A stretch of 64,000 nucleotides of DNA from Crotalaria pallida (GCA_037953625.1 CM075651.1:158419501-158483500); one strand, 5' to 3'. Counted from the first letter of the stretch, positions 25,001-36,626 are shown. Program-made: numbers and translations. The notes: generated by a model not told the origin, from the sequence alone.

Positions 25001-27023
25001 TGTTAGGGAGTGAAGAAAAATAGAGATGGATATAAATTGAGAATGTTGTTAAAGAATGTAATGTGATTGATGTATGTGGATGATACGGACAAACTTAATA
25101 GTCTTATTTATACTATTAATAATATCAATCTTTAATTAAATAAATAATCAAATCATGAAACAATAAATAGGAAATAATTCATAATCTGTCTTCAAAAATA
25201 TTTAACATATAAAAAAATGTTATGAGATACTTTTCAGATATTTTAACAAATTATAGCTTTCATTTTGTGTCTAGTTTGGTTTGTTCATTGTATTTAACTG
25301 TCTTTAGTATTGAATTGAGGTTGTTTGGGCAATTTGCCATTTTTTTTTGTGCCACATTAGAGTTTGGCAGGTTATCAAACTTGAGAGCTTATTTTGACGT
25401 ATTTGTTTGAGTTCTGACGTCAACTCTTAAGATGATGTGATCAATCATAAAAATTGGTTATTTCAGAAAAGAAAGTTCATGTTACTGATGGCCACAGAAT
25501 CACACCTTTTCTTTAATTCTTGATGCTGAAATTCAAGAGATGCTTAAGAGATTGATTTTAAAAACTTGAGCTGTTATTTTTCCGCCATAAATTAAACCTC
25601 TTGGGTAAATTCTAGTTTATGCCTTTTCCTATCTGTATGATTTGTACATGAATTCTAGTCCTATGAAATTGTTATATTGTAGTCTGGGCTGTTAACATGC
25701 ATACCTTTGGTGCACTAGGCATGTGCCTAGCTCAACTTAACGTTTCTCCACTTATTTCTCTGTTTTTAATATTTGCTCCTAATCTTCTGATTTCATGCTG
25801 TTTGTGTGTAGGTTGCAGTATTGTACTTTCATGATGAGTTTACTTGGTTGAAAGGAGTTGGACTCCTCGTTATTATGGTTGGCGTCAGTTTATTTAATTG
25901 GTACAAGTAAGTCATCAGCTGACATGTCTTTCAAGCAACTGAATGTAACATTTTACAATTCTTTTCTCCTTTGATTTTTTTATGCTTTAGTATACCGAAA
26001 CAGTTATGATATTTCTACACAATCTTTCTCCTTCACTTCCTTTTATACTTCATATTTCTTGATTCTTTCTATCTGTCTCTTCTTTTCCCATCACACCACA
26101 AATCACATCCCCTTCATCTTTACTGTCTCACTCTTCCCTATACCACTATTCCCAAAAAGGTGGTCTACGAGAAACTTTTTCCTACTTTTTATACTGTTGA
26201 GGTTTTGGATTTCTGACCACCTGATTGAATCACCGTTGCTTCAAAAATTGTTTCTGATACTATCTTTGTCAGCAATTGAGCATTGTTTGAAAGGTTTTCA
26301 GAATAAGGAAAGGGAGATTTTGGCATTGCTCCATGTTTGCAGTTGATTAATATCTGGTCAGAGTAATTCAAATACTAATTCTAAGCTAATATTTGGCTAG
26401 AAAAGAGTGGTTGCGTTTTTAGAAGTTCATGTTGCTGCCTTTTGTTGTGGGAGGGAGTTGTCATTTATGACTTCTCACGGTTCTTATGTTAATGGCTTTA
26501 AAAGTTTAAAGAGGGATTTAAACATATCGGTTATTTGACATTTCTAACAAATAAGTTAATTTATAATGGAAAAATATATTCTTTTTGTTTATTATTTTTT
26601 GTTTTCTTCACAAGTTTTGAATAGAATGCTATCAACTCTTTCATTTTGTTCTAATTCTTTTATCATAAAAACTAACAAAGCAAACAACCACTTTTATAAT
26701 ATGTAAAACAATGGAACTGCAGATTTTCAGATGAACTAATAGAATGTAGAGCTCAACTTACAATATTCTGCTAGCTGTACAAGTTTCACATGCTTACTAT
26801 TTTGTTTACCGAAGCCATAATGACTGACCTAGGTCATGGCGTTACTTCCTTTGCTGTCAATAATAATTTTTTTATTTATCTATGTGTTTTTATTTTTAAT
26901 TTCAGATATCTGAAGCATCATAAAGGCCATAACGGGGAAGGTGATTTGGCAGGGCACATGACAGATTCTGCTGCCAAATATGTTATTCTTGAGGAGATGG
27001 ATGAGCAAGATGATACCGTCTGA
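18957..27023 (+). CDS. Triose-phosphate/nucleotide-sugar translocator-family membrane transporter, 11 coding exons, 500 aa
   Basis: Exons are 18957-19486, 19583-19752, 20156-20241, 20367-20416, 22096-22163, 22843-22943, 23111-23123, 24085-24269, 24510-24596, 25812-25906 and 26906-27023. They sum to 1503 nt in frame. Residues 1-155 are an acidic, Ser-rich soluble extension. About ten hydrophobic segments follow, beginning ILKTLFFIIVWYTFSLLLTL. Diagnostic family blocks are NASLISISVTFATMCKSAAP, SGFRWCMTQILLQKEAYGLK, VTSAVTVTIAGVVKEAITI and YFHDEFTWLKGVGL. From memory the protein resembles Arabidopsis At1g06470-type 'probable sugar phosphate/phosphate translocators', whose substrate is unproven. 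Location is probably Golgi or another endomembrane, by inference, since no plastid transit peptide is evident. The 13-nt exon (KEAY plus one base) is needed to keep frame. The 20417-22095 intron carries an unassigned 21000-21750 insertion-like block. Confidence 0.88.
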
Positions 27024-27196
27024 AGCCTTTACCGGTGCATTGTTCAAGTTCAAAGGTAATTGCTAAATGGTGCTTGTAAATCATAATCTAATGATTTATA
27101 TAGAACCTTGAAAGTCAAACTTATGATCAAAACCAATTGCCTATTTTTTGAAGTGACAACCATGAAGTTTGTAATGCACATTTTTGAGGTTGACAT

Positions 27197-27264
<68 letters not shown>

Positions 27265-28614
27265 ATGTCACTTAATTAAAATATATGCATCATACTGCCC
27301 AAGTTGGGCTCTTACTTTTGATATTACGTTTGTTATGAGTGGGATTTCCACCTTATCCAATATCCACTTGTGATAAGGGTATTAGTACTTCAGCCTTGAT
27401 CATTTCAGACAAGGCTTGAATATTCATATCATCAACTAGAAATGTTAGTTATGCCATGACTTTTATTATTGGAGAAAGAAATTATATTAAAATTTTACTG
27501 TTTTTACTTTTTAAAAGCATGCATTTACTGTATTCATATATTTATATAATAACCATGTTTCTCCTAGCTCTCTAGCACAAATTGATCAGCAGTATATCAT
27601 CTTTTATTATTTATATAGCAAAGAATCGTGGATGAAGTTTATAGGAACACGATACTATTTCATGTGAAGATATAACTACTTGACAAAGCCTCACTCAATC
27701 CATCATATTTATAGCTTCCTGCAACTTCTTGTCTGTTGGCCAGCTTCATCTCGGTTCTCATGTTCTCTGCAACCCACGGACGTGATCAACATTTAAGCCA
27801 ATCATTCTTGAAAGCTTCATTAAAGTTCTGTAATTGAATGTATTGTATTTTGTTGCAAGTTACAACATGTGCTTAATCAGTTACAGATTTTGACATTCTT
27901 TGAAGTTGTTGACAAGACACATCTTACAACAGGCTGTAATAGATCAAAAGTTCATTTTTGTTTGCTTATGATCATATAGAATTGTTATTTCTAATCATTT
28001 TGCTAGTATTTACAATAGGAGCAAACGCAACTCTTGATTTCATAGTTCTTGCTAACACAATTTGGCAATGGCCGTTCCACTAAATTTTCTTGAAAATATA
28101 GGTCATCTGTAAAGGATAAGGTGACAATTTGGGAGGAAAAAGTGGATTCAATTTCGACCAAATGTGACTTTACATAACCATCTAATCGTGTTTAAATATA
28201 TTTAAATCTTTCAATCACGATTCAATTTCATAAATTATATGTTAATACATGATTAAATAAAAGTATAGAACATAAAGGCAGTCCATTTCTGTAGTACTTG
28301 TTGAGCCTTGAGGCATGCTTGGGCTTGACTCTAAATTATTATTAGCCAAATAAATGACCGAAAGAAACTTTTACACTGATGGTTGATCAAAATTAATTTA
28401 ATTTTTATATAAAACAAAAAGAAAACCCTTGAGTATTTATGGGGGAAGAAGCAATCATCGGCAAAAGATTTAGTCTTTTTTTTTTTTTTGGGACTAAAGC
28501 AGAGTCAAGAACTTGCTTTTGTGGCCTAAAAATTTATTTTAGATTTTTACTATTTTATTATTCACGTTAACTATTGAAATTAGAGGGTGGTTAATGAACT
28601 ACATGATAATTTTT
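27024..28614. other. 3' UTR and intergenic region, with a (TA)n microsatellite
   Basis: The stop at 27021-27023 is followed by probable 3' UTR. A (TA)n run of about 60 bp lies at 27200-27259. The region 27300-28600 has no coding frame and no repeat I can name. Confidence 0.6.
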
Positions 28615-29096
28615 AGGTTTATTTAACATTTTAGTCCCTAAACTTAGGTGCTATTTTGGAATTGGTACTTAAACTCTTTTTTCGATGCTTTGAGTCCCTG
28701 AACTTTGTTTAATTTTTGGAAATGATCTGAGTGACGTGTTAATGTGTTATGTAAGGCCACGGGACACTACATGATTTTTTTATTAAAAAAATATTTTTTT
28801 AAAAAAATTTTATTAAAAGATTCAATTTTCTTTAAAAAAAATACAATTTTTAATTATTTTTAAAAAATTTGAATTTTTTTTAATTTAGAAAATTCACGTG
28901 GCATCATATGGCATGTTACATATCGATGTGGCGAAGGTGACGTGACATATCCTCGGTTATATCACCATTTAATTGATGAAAGAACCATTTCCAAAATTTG
29001 AGCAAAGTTTAAGGACTCAAAGCATTAATAAAAAAAGTTTAAAGACTAATTCCAAAATAGCACCTAAGTTCAGGAACTAAACTCTTAAATAAGCCT
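28615..29096. mobile_element. Long-TIR MITE, about 480 bp
   Basis: The left arm AGGTTTATTTAACATTTTAG, continuing with ACTTAGGTGCTATTTTGGAA, pairs with the right arm, whose reverse complement reads AGGCTTATTTAAGAGTTTAG and then ACTTAGGTGCTATTTTGGAA. The flanks share AATTTTT (28608-28614 and 29097-29103), a possible 7-bp duplication in AT-rich context. The centre is poly(A)/poly(T)-rich and noncoding. Confidence 0.8.
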
Positions 29097-29872
29097 AATT
29101 TTTATAAGCCTTTTCAACAAATTCATTATTTATAATTTTTAGCATAAAGTTTTGACCATCCATGACTAGGTTAATATCTAACAAATTTGGAACAGCTACT
29201 ACTTAAAAGAAATCAGTATAGTGGAGTTCTACCTCAAGAAGGCTTCTCTTACACCACTTCGCTAAAAATATTACAATAATGCCTATTGCAACAAAACGGT
29301 CTCTATTCCAACTTCCAAGAGTTGCCTGCTTCCGAAACAGAACAAGAGACTTTTGAAAAACAAAAAAGAAATAAGGAACAGTGGAGCTTGTTCATTACAT
29401 ATTGCAAATCAAAATACATCTGACACTTAACGTGGAAGGGCACAATTGATAGCAATGCAGGGAGAAGATTTAGAACAACTACAATCAACAGCAATAGTTA
29501 ATCATCAGTACCAAGCAACTACATCAAACCCAAAAACAGGGTCTATCAAATTCAAAATGGAATTCTAAAGATAATTATGCTTATCTCATGATCATCAACG
29601 GCAGTGCCAAATAATAAATACTAACCATGCTGGCAAATGAAAATGAAGCGCAAAAATAAGAACTCAACTTCATTCACAGCCAAATTTTAAAATTAAAGTG
29701 AACATTAGTAGTAATTGCAATTGCAACATGATAATTAAGAGATCATAGTCTAACATCTTTTTCTGCTCTTAATTTCAAATTTTATCAAGCAAGCATTCTA
29801 TCCAATTGAAGACAAGATGATGATAAAGTGATTTATGTTATAAAGAAAGATACATAAGTTCACTCCAACTCA
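29097..29872. other. Region downstream of KIN17, probable 3' UTR, no gene seen
   Basis: It lies downstream of the minus-strand KIN17 stop at 29873-29875. The part near 29700-29872 is probably its 3' UTR. No convincing coding frame is present on either strand. Confidence 0.5.
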
Positions 29873-31072
29873 CTAGGCTAATTTACAGATGTCTTCATAT
29901 TCCACAGCTTTAAGCACCCTACCATCATAGGGACCTTTCTCAATCTGCACCTTAGCACAAAAATGATCTGTATCCACCCCTAAAAGCCTAGCAATAGATC
30001 CACGATATGCCCCATTGACTATTTTTACACGGCCCCCAACTTGTGGAATCACAGTTTCAAGCTCGGCCTGATCAACTCTGAGAACATGCTTACTATCGAG
30101 CATTTCTATTTCCCCAACATACTTGTCAATCACCTTTCTGACGACACCTTTTTGCTTGTAATACCCCTTCTCTGCTAAAACTTTGCTCATTACTTTAACA
30201 ACAATTCCCTCGTGCAACCAATAATCTTTTCTGTTAATTTTTTCCTTTTTCTTCTCGTCTTCCCTCATCAATTCATCCAAAGTTGATTTTCCACCCCCAC
30301 TCTCTTTCCTTTTCAAATTGTTTCTAGGATTCCTTTCCTCATACTTTTGTTCCTCGGCCTCGTCAAACACCACCTTTGATGCAGGTGCCCCAAGCTTTTC
30401 CTTGGCCACAGGTTTAAATGATGCTCCGAGAGAAAATCCTATCTTAACCCCATCTTCCAAATTCAACTCCCTTGGAGGCTCGACCTGAGAAGGCTGACCA
30501 GATTCAGTAGTAGGTAGCGGCATCAATTGCTCAGCTTTTTCAATCTGTTTCATGATCTCCTTCTCTTGCTTTTCTTCATCTGCCATATCTGCCTTGATTC
30601 TCTTATTCTTCATCCTCTCCTTGAAAAGTGTTTCTGAATCTCTATCTATATATGTCATGAACCAACCCTTGGGCGTTTCTTCAACCTTACACTTGCCGGT
30701 TCGACCCAAGTACTTAACAAACTCTGTAAGCGTAGCCCACTGAGTGGAGTTCATATGAATGTGATGCCTATCATTTATGTACTCATTGTAAACCACAGTG
30801 GCTGCAACACGGCTGAATCGATGGCTGCGCTTCATGTGCTCAAGAAAAGTACTCTCAAACTCTTCAGAATAGCCCTCAACTATCCGATGAGGGTTCTGTC
30901 CAAAAATTTGCATCTGACGCTGATGCCCTTCACTCATGCAATGACACTTAAACCCATTCTCGTCTCTGCATTGCTTCTGGCACATCTGGCAATACCACCG
31001 AAGCTTCTGCAATCCTTTCGCTTTGATTCGGTTGGCAATAGCTTTTGGCGTGAGAAACTCATTTTTTCCCAT
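29873..31072 (-). CDS. KIN17: DNA/RNA-binding protein KIN17, 399 aa, intronless coding region
   Basis: This is the conserved eukaryotic KIN17 protein, a nuclear zinc-finger factor linked to DNA replication and repair and to RNA processing. Residues 26-50 hold the CX2C-X12-H-X5-H finger (C28, C31, H44, H50). Residues 51-160 are the conserved KIN17 winged-helix region, with HMKRSHRFSRVAATVVYNEY and MTYIDRDSETL. The middle is charged and coiled, with KNKRIKADMADEEKQEKEIM. The C-terminus has the KOW/SH3-like tandem: GIVVKVMS, then IEMLDSKHVLRVDQAELETV, GGRVKIVNGAYRG and the end EYEDICKLA. The length matches the plant family. The start MGKNEFLTPKAIANRIKAKG is the family N-terminus. The 5' UTR probably has an intron at 31108-31529. 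The promoter side carries TGGGCC elements. Confidence 0.95.
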   Translation of the reverse strand: MGKNEFLTPKAIANRIKAKGLQKLRWYCQMCQKQCRDENGFKCHCMSEGHQRQMQIFGQNPHRIVEGYSEEFESTFLEHMKRSHRFSRVAATVVYNEYINDRHHIHMNSTQWATLTEFVKYLGRTGKCKVEETPKGWFMTYIDRDSETLFKERMKNKRIKADMADEEKQEKEIMKQIEKAEQLMPLPTTESGQPSQVEPPRELNLEDGVKIGFSLGASFKPVAKEKLGAPASKVVFDEAEEQKYEERNPRNNLKRKESGGGKSTLDELMREDEKKKEKINRKDYWLHEGIVVKVMSKVLAEKGYYKQKGVVRKVIDKYVGEIEMLDSKHVLRVDQAELETVIPQVGGRVKIVNGAYRGSIARLLGVDTDHFCAKVQIEKGPYDGRVLKAVEYEDICKLA

Positions 31073-31529
31073 TCCGAATCAAGTGCTTCCTTGTTGCTCC
31101 TACGCAGCTGAAATCAAGTATATAAAAAAACAACATTAGAGTAACATTAATATATATATATATATATTTAAACATAAGATGATTATATTAGTTTCAATAG
31201 CTGAATTCGATTGTCATGATGCATATTAACCTCTAGCATAGGCTAAATTCTAAAATTCAGAGATTCTCCTCTACCATCCATAGCAGTTACGGAACATACT
31301 TCTGCGGCTTCCGGAATAAATTATAAGAACAGCTTCTAAGCCTTAAGAACCATCTTAAAATTCAGAAAATTGACAAAGCAAACTAATAATAATAATAATA
31401 AAAAATTTCGCTTGGGGTGAGGTCAAGATTCAAAGTGAGAAAAACGAAAGAGTGATAAAATAATTGTTTAGTTAATGATTAAAATTATTAAACAAAAATT
31501 AAAAGAGAGAAGAGAGAAGGAGAAAAAAC

Positions 31530-31760
31530 CTGGAGAAGGAACGAGGTGGGAGGGTTCTGAGGGGTGGGCGCGTGTGGCGTATGCGCGGCGGCGCTACAGA
31601 GAGATCTGCGATTGAACCCTCAAACTCACTTTCTTTTCTCTTTAAGCATTCAGCGATGGCTGAGAACGACTACGAGAGGGAAGAAGAAGAAGAAGAAGAT
31701 CTAGTTTTATTGGGCCGATTTTATGGGTTAGGCCCATCGCGTTGCCCGGCTTAAATTAAT
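31530..31760 (-). promoter_or_regulatory. KIN17 5' exon and promoter side with site II-like TGGGCC elements
   Basis: A donor-like CCAG/GTTTTTT on the minus strand at about 31529-31530 marks the probable end of the noncoding first exon. A TGGGCC at 31711-31716 and an inverted AGGCCCA at 31730-31736 are site II-type motifs. In plants these are known from promoters of genes for growth, translation and nucleic-acid metabolism. A GAA-rich run lies at 31677-31700. Confidence 0.55.
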
Positions 31761-32445
31761 TTTCAGGAAACAAAAAAGGCATATCAAAGAATGATAAAAA
31801 TGTATTGGAAAATTAAAATCACACCATTTCAAATATTTATTTTTTTTAATATAAAAGTTTTTTTTTAATATTTTATTATCTTCAACATTTGAAATTAAAA
31901 AAAATAAAATTGATAGATTGCATTTAGATAAAAATAATAAATATGTGCAAAATGCGGTTCAATTACTAGTTGTTTAGAAATAAAAAGAAGTCAATTTTGT
32001 ATCAAGAGTGAATTAGTTTCCAACTTAGTAAAAAGAGAAAATCTACACCTAAAATATTTTGTTTGTTCAAGATTCAAGATTGAAAAATAGTAAAATATTG
32101 TGATTGAAATATGAGTTAATGGAAAGTATGATAACTATTTGCGGTTGAATTAGCTCTAAAGTATGTTTAAGATATTAGTTACTTGACAATAAAAAATACC
32201 TCACGAGTTCATAAGAATAGGAGATACTATACTATTAAATGGAAGTATTACTTGATGATTTTTCCCCCTAAGATTCAAATTGTTTTTAAAGATCATTTTC
32301 AGAGATTAAATTGAGGTAAATGAAAATTTTGAGGGATTTATTCATAGATGCATATTACGTTTTCTCTAGGAAGTATATAAAAAAATAATTTCCTAACAAC
32401 TTTTTATTACATTTTACAACTTAACAAAATGCTGGTGTTTCTGCC
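31761..32445. other. AT-rich intergenic region, no gene seen
   Basis: Low-complexity AT-rich spacer between the KIN17 promoter side and the retroposon at 32462. No coding frame was seen. Confidence 0.55.
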
Positions 32446-32461
32446 AGTATTGAGTAGAAAT

Positions 32462-32674
32462 ATAAAGGAGATGTGACAAACCTGACTCGGAACTTTATCT
32501 TTGGTTCGCAAGGATACGGGTTCGAATCTCACCTCGACGGTATGAGCTTGTCGCTCTTTCAGAAGTGGTTGTTCTCTTCCAGACAGTTTGCAGGCTATGA
32601 CCTGAAGGCGGAATTGCCCATCAAAATCATCAATGTGCGACAATGACATGAGATTTCCCTCGTAAAAAAAAAAA
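32462..32674 (+). mobile_element. SINE-like retroposon with poly(A) tail and 16-bp target-site duplication
   Basis: The 213-bp insert ends in a run of A residues (about 32663-32674). The flanks AGTATTGAGTAGAAAT (32446-32461) and AGTATCGAGTAGAAAT (32675-32690) are duplicates with one mismatch. GGGTTCGAATCTC at 32518-32530 resembles the tRNA/polymerase III B box. A convincing A box was not found. The features seen favour a tRNA-derived SINE. A short retroposed transcript is the alternative. Confidence 0.7.
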
Positions 32675-32702
32675 AGTATCGAGTAGAAATTAGAGGAGGA
32701 TT

Positions 32703-32725
32703 TTGGCGGGCTTTTGTCCCGCCAA
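32703..32725. promoter_or_regulatory. Inverted repeat with E2F-like cores
   Basis: TTGGCGGG (32703-32710) and CCCGCCAA (32718-32725) are perfectly inverted with a 7-base spacer. TTTGGCGG fits the plant E2F consensus in each direction. It sits about 570 bases upstream of the F-box pseudogene start. Function is inference. Confidence 0.35.
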
Positions 32726-32873
32726 TAAATTACAGTAGTGGTGTATAGTATACAGCCACCAAATATTGGAAACCCAAGTCATCATCATCATAACTGATGC
32801 AAGCAGCAGCCAGCAGCGCTTTACTTTTGTTTTAATTAATTTATTCGTCCCTGCATGTTTATTCAATTTTCCA

Positions 32874-33151
32874 TTAGGCCAATGTAATTTTAATTTTTGT
32901 TAATTAAGACCTTGTAGGCTTTTTTTTATTTTATTTTATAAATAGGTCCTCAAATTTCAATAAGTTTTAATTAATTCCTTACTAATTATATTTGAAAATG
33001 TTCTGATTAAGTCTCTAAAGTCTAAAATTTGAACAGGTGAGGACCTTTTCAATTTCTTTTTGACAGGTACAAGAGTAGAGACCTAATTGAAAAAATTTAA
33101 GCTATGGGAAACCACTAAAAAATTAAGTGAAAATGTAATTTAACCTTTGAT
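32874..33151. repeat. Probable degenerate MITE
   Basis: The left part TAGGCCAATGTAATTTTAAT is loosely inverted relative to AATGTAATTTAACCTTTGAT near 33133-33152. Internal pieces (GACCTTGTAGGC, GAGACCTAATTG) follow the usual legume MITE style. The match is weak and the ends are approximate. Confidence 0.35.
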
Positions 33152-33294
33152 GGTTAACATGCACCAAAAGAAGTGTTTGATTTTTTTTTCTTTAGGTGAT
33201 GATAATGTACGCACCTAGATAGCGAGCAATATCAATTCTTCTTATGTGTTGTATTTCACTTTGTTTTGCTTTTTCTATTGCACCTTACCTTAGG

Positions 33295-35177
33295 ATGGGC
33301 ATGAAAAGAAGAAGGAATTCAATGATCTTCAATAGCCAAGAAGCTAATAGAATAGCTGATAAAGTTGAAGAACTTGGTGGGCCTTCTTTTGCTGATCTTC
33401 CATGTGTTATCACTACCAGCATTATGCTTAGACTTCCCATCAAGTCTTTGCTCATTTGCAAATGTGTCTGCAAGAGTTGGAACACACTCATTTCAGACCC
33501 ACGCTTTGCTAAATTGCACTTTAAGCGTGCACCTGTTAGTGTCATGATTCGAACCAATGGTCCTAAACGGGTGTCAAGAGCGCTTCACCTTCTTGAGTAT
33601 GAGCCTGAAAAGTTTCATAGGTCTAATTATGGCGATGATTTCTGTTGTTGCGACGTCGATGGCATGTATAAACCTGAATGCAACAGACACGTCAAGCTTG
33701 AGCCCAAATTCAAGCTTCCTCTTCGCGATGCCAAATTGGTTCTGAGCAAAAGAGATGAAATCAAGAGTGGTGGTAGAAAGACGAATTATATTCCCTGCCA
33801 GCCCAAAGATGATAAGTTTGCTATGGGGAATTCTTTGTAATGGTTTGCTTTGCTTGTGTGATCCAAAGGATAGAGACCCTCTGGTTGTTTGCAACCCAAT
33901 TACGGGTGAGTTCATACGACTTCCTGAAACTGTTAAGATTGAGAACATGAAGAAACCAATATATTCTGGTTTTGGCTTTCACCAAAAAACAAATGAATAT
34001 AAGGTGATCAGATTGTGTAGCAGAGACATTACATGCCCGCAAGATCTTAAGGAGAGCATGTATGTCGAAATTCACACACTAGGCACATCAACATGGAGAA
34101 ATATTAGGTGTGATCTTGGGTTTGTTTCTGTGCTTACATTTCCCACTTGTGTGGATGGAGCACTTCATTGGATATTTATTATCCAAAGCTTTGGAAGGTT
34201 CAATTTTGTGTTTCAACTTTGAAAGTGAGAGGTTCCAATCCTTCCCCTCTCCTCCTAACTTATTTTACTATAATGGAAGAAACAAGAGAACCGAGTACAT
34301 GAGCATGGGAGAATTAAAGGGCTTTCTATACATATGCGAAGCATGTCCTGATGAAGATATTAGAATATGGGTGATGAAGAAATATGGTGTTGGAGAATGG
34401 TGGAGTAAGGTTTTCAGCATTGGTCCCATGGATAGTTATCCTTGGCCTTATGGTTTATATTGGCCATTAAAACTGTTTAAGAAGAGCACTGCCTTATTGA
34501 TGTATCATTCCTGTAATTGCTTATTCTACTATGATCCTAAATATGGATTCAAATTTTTTGAGGTTCAAGGCACTCGATCCAAATTTGAAGCGATTCCACT
34601 TATTCCAAGTCTCATCTCACTCAAGGACGTTGTGAAGGGAGACAATGTTGAGGTGCTGAATGTCCACTCAGGGTACGTAAGAATATAAATTTAGTATCTT
34701 ATTCACTTGTGTTTTCAATGCTTGGCTTAGAAATCACAACTAGTTTGATCATATGAATTGTTAACATATCTGTGACTTTCTTTTGTTGTTGCTTATTGAT
34801 CCTGTAACCATAATGCTTCATCACATAGTCTCGGACTCTCGGTTATCTTTCGTTTTCTATAATGTTTAATTACGCCTTTACATCCCTTTTATCCCTGCCA
34901 TATTAATGGAGAAGTAGAATATGCATAATAGCTGTAATTTTCAGTTCTTGGATTTCCTATGGGAAAGGAATGAAGATCCTGACTCCTGAGACTCTTCCAC
35001 CCTTGTTCCCTCTATTTTTAGCCACATTACTTGAGAGTATTATTCCCTAATATTTGGTATCATTTCATTTCATATAGGTGTGGAAAATTTAAGTTGCGGG
35101 AGGAAAAAGAAGTTCTTTACTTGGCTGAAGAAAATGCAGAAATATCATTAGACGAATGGTGGTGGAGAGCATACTGA
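33295..35177 (+). pseudogene. F-box/F-box-associated gene, copy 1, broken by two frameshifts
   Basis: Compared with the intact gene at 42257-43848, the coding sequence aligns throughout but is split over three frames. One extra base lies in the T run at 33833-33836 and brings an immediate TAA. A loss of two bases (net) lies in 34166-34205. The start equivalent to the intact copy is at 33295 (MGMKRRRNS). The F-box is readable (SFADLPCVITTSIMLRLPIK, then KCVCKSWNTLISDPRFAKL), as is the F-box-associated region. The last exon at 35078-35177 follows a donor at 34673 and ends WWWRAY. Family role: substrate receptor of SCF ubiquitin ligases. If both shifts are real, only a truncated F-box product of about 180 aa could be made. 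Sequencing error is the alternative. Confidence 0.8.
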
Positions 35178-35613
35178 AACAGTTGTGACACGGCAAAGTA
35201 GTAAAGCTCTATCACTAAGTTTTGGACTTTGGTTTGGCTGGTGTGTCATGTGTATGTATATGCACACCTATGGCTACAAGAAATGATGATTTTGCAAACT
35301 TCTATGTAGAAGCTAATTACTATGATTTGATGGGATTGACATATTAAATTATTTGTGGAAGTTTTCATCCTCATTAATCTTTACATGATGTTCACTTCTC
35401 TAGCTCATGATGTTGAAGTTAGTTTTGCTTGAAATTTTACCCTAGCCCTTGACGAGCTGAAGATTATCATTAGTGTTACTGGTACTCAAAAGGAGTTCAG
35501 ATTTTCCCCTCCAAGAGAGTGAGAGATTTCATTTGAGGCAGAAATTTGAATGGGATATGTTTCAAATGTTTTGCACACTGAATTCAAATTGTGAGAGGGA
35601 TTACATACTAATA

Positions 35614-35866
35614 CTCTCTTCTCCCTGAATATAAAGTTCTTTTGAAACCTTTATTTTGTTCCTATTTATAAAGCTCATACCAATTTTCAATGATCATTAA
35701 TTACTTTTTTCCACAAATATCCTTATTTAACACTTTTTAACATTAACGGATAATTTTGAAATTACATATCAAAAGTTCACAATTCGAATACAATTACCTA
35801 ATTTATTCCATTTCTTAATAAGCGTGAAATCTCACAAAGAGGTTTTATATTTAGGGACGGTGGTAG
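35614..35866. mobile_element. Stowaway-like MITE (copy B, same family as 17667-17944)
   Basis: The left end CTCTCTTCTCCCTGAATATA and the right end, in reverse complement CTACCACCGTCCCTAAATAT, are inverted. TA flanks both sides. Internal TTTATTTTGTTCCTATTTAT, CCAATTTTCAATGA and ATATCAAAAGTTCACA match copy A. Confidence 0.75.
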
Positions 35867-35890
35867 TAATATCAGCATGAGTAATTAGTA

Positions 35891-36169
35891 CTCCCTCTGT
35901 TTCTATTTATTTGTCATATTTCAAATAAAACACATATTTTATGAAATCTAATCATTACTCAAATTTCCAATATATTAATTATGTTTTTTTTCAATATATC
36001 CTTTCTCTTTCTTTAATCATTATTTTTTCTCCGCTACTTACATAAGCCAATACATATTAAATAGGGGCAAACTTGAAAAATAACATTTATTACACTCTTA
36101 AAATCCTCAATACGATAAATAAAAAAACAAAAAATCTCTAAAAAAAGACAGATAATAAGAAAGAGAGAG
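35891..36169. mobile_element. Stowaway-like MITE
   Basis: The left end CTCCCTCTGTTTCTATTTAT and the right end, in reverse complement CTCTCTCTTTCTTATTATCT, are flanked by TA. The interior is AT-rich and noncoding. Confidence 0.65.
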
Positions 36170-36365
36170 TAGTTAATGGATATTCATAATAATGAATCAC
36201 ATAATCTACAAACAATTGAGTGAGGAGGTAATTAATGTTTGTGCTCCACATAAATCAAACCATAAAGAAAGAAATAGAAAGAGACACTCACAAAATCATT
36301 AAAAAAAATTAAATCAGTTTTTTGTCCATTAAAATAGGGTTGATTACTTGATTTTGTGATTAATT

Positions 36366-36546
36366 TTTTTGTTTTCCAAGGTATATACCCACGTAAATAG
36401 GCGACTAATTCTTTTGACATTGTCGGGGCCTTTCGGAGGCTAGTCTCCTAATGAGGTCTCTTACGTTCGTAAGATTCGAGGATTGAATCCCAACCACTTG
36501 GTTAAGTAGCAACAGATCTCTTACCATCTGTGCTAACCTCCACCGG
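36366..36546 (-). mobile_element. tRNA-derived SINE with an exact 18-bp target-site duplication
   Basis: TTGATTTTGTGATTAATT occurs at 36348-36365 and again at 36547-36564, exactly flanking a 181-bp insert. On the minus strand the insert has a polymerase III A-box-like TTAGCACAGATGGTAAG (36536-36520) and a B-box-like GGGATTCAATCC (36491-36480). It ends in an A-rich tail, seen as T-rich at 36366. These are the hallmarks of a SINE mobilised by LINE machinery. The spacing of the boxes fits a tRNA-like head. It cannot be a functional tRNA gene, as no complete cloverleaf was found. Confidence 0.85.
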
Positions 36547-36626
36547 TTGATTTTGTGATTAATTGATGCAAAATATTTGTACCTATTTTAATCCTTGAAA
36601 AATTATAAAATTTGTTTTTCATGTTA

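Noticed and set aside
31572..31754. 60-aa frame in the KIN17 promoter region with a Glu run
   Set aside because: The Glu run is a GAA microsatellite; the frame overlaps site II promoter motifs and has no family resemblance.
32518..32530. tRNA gene suspected from the B-box-like GGTTCGAATCTC
   Set aside because: No cloverleaf or A box; poly(A) tail and target duplication show a retroposon.
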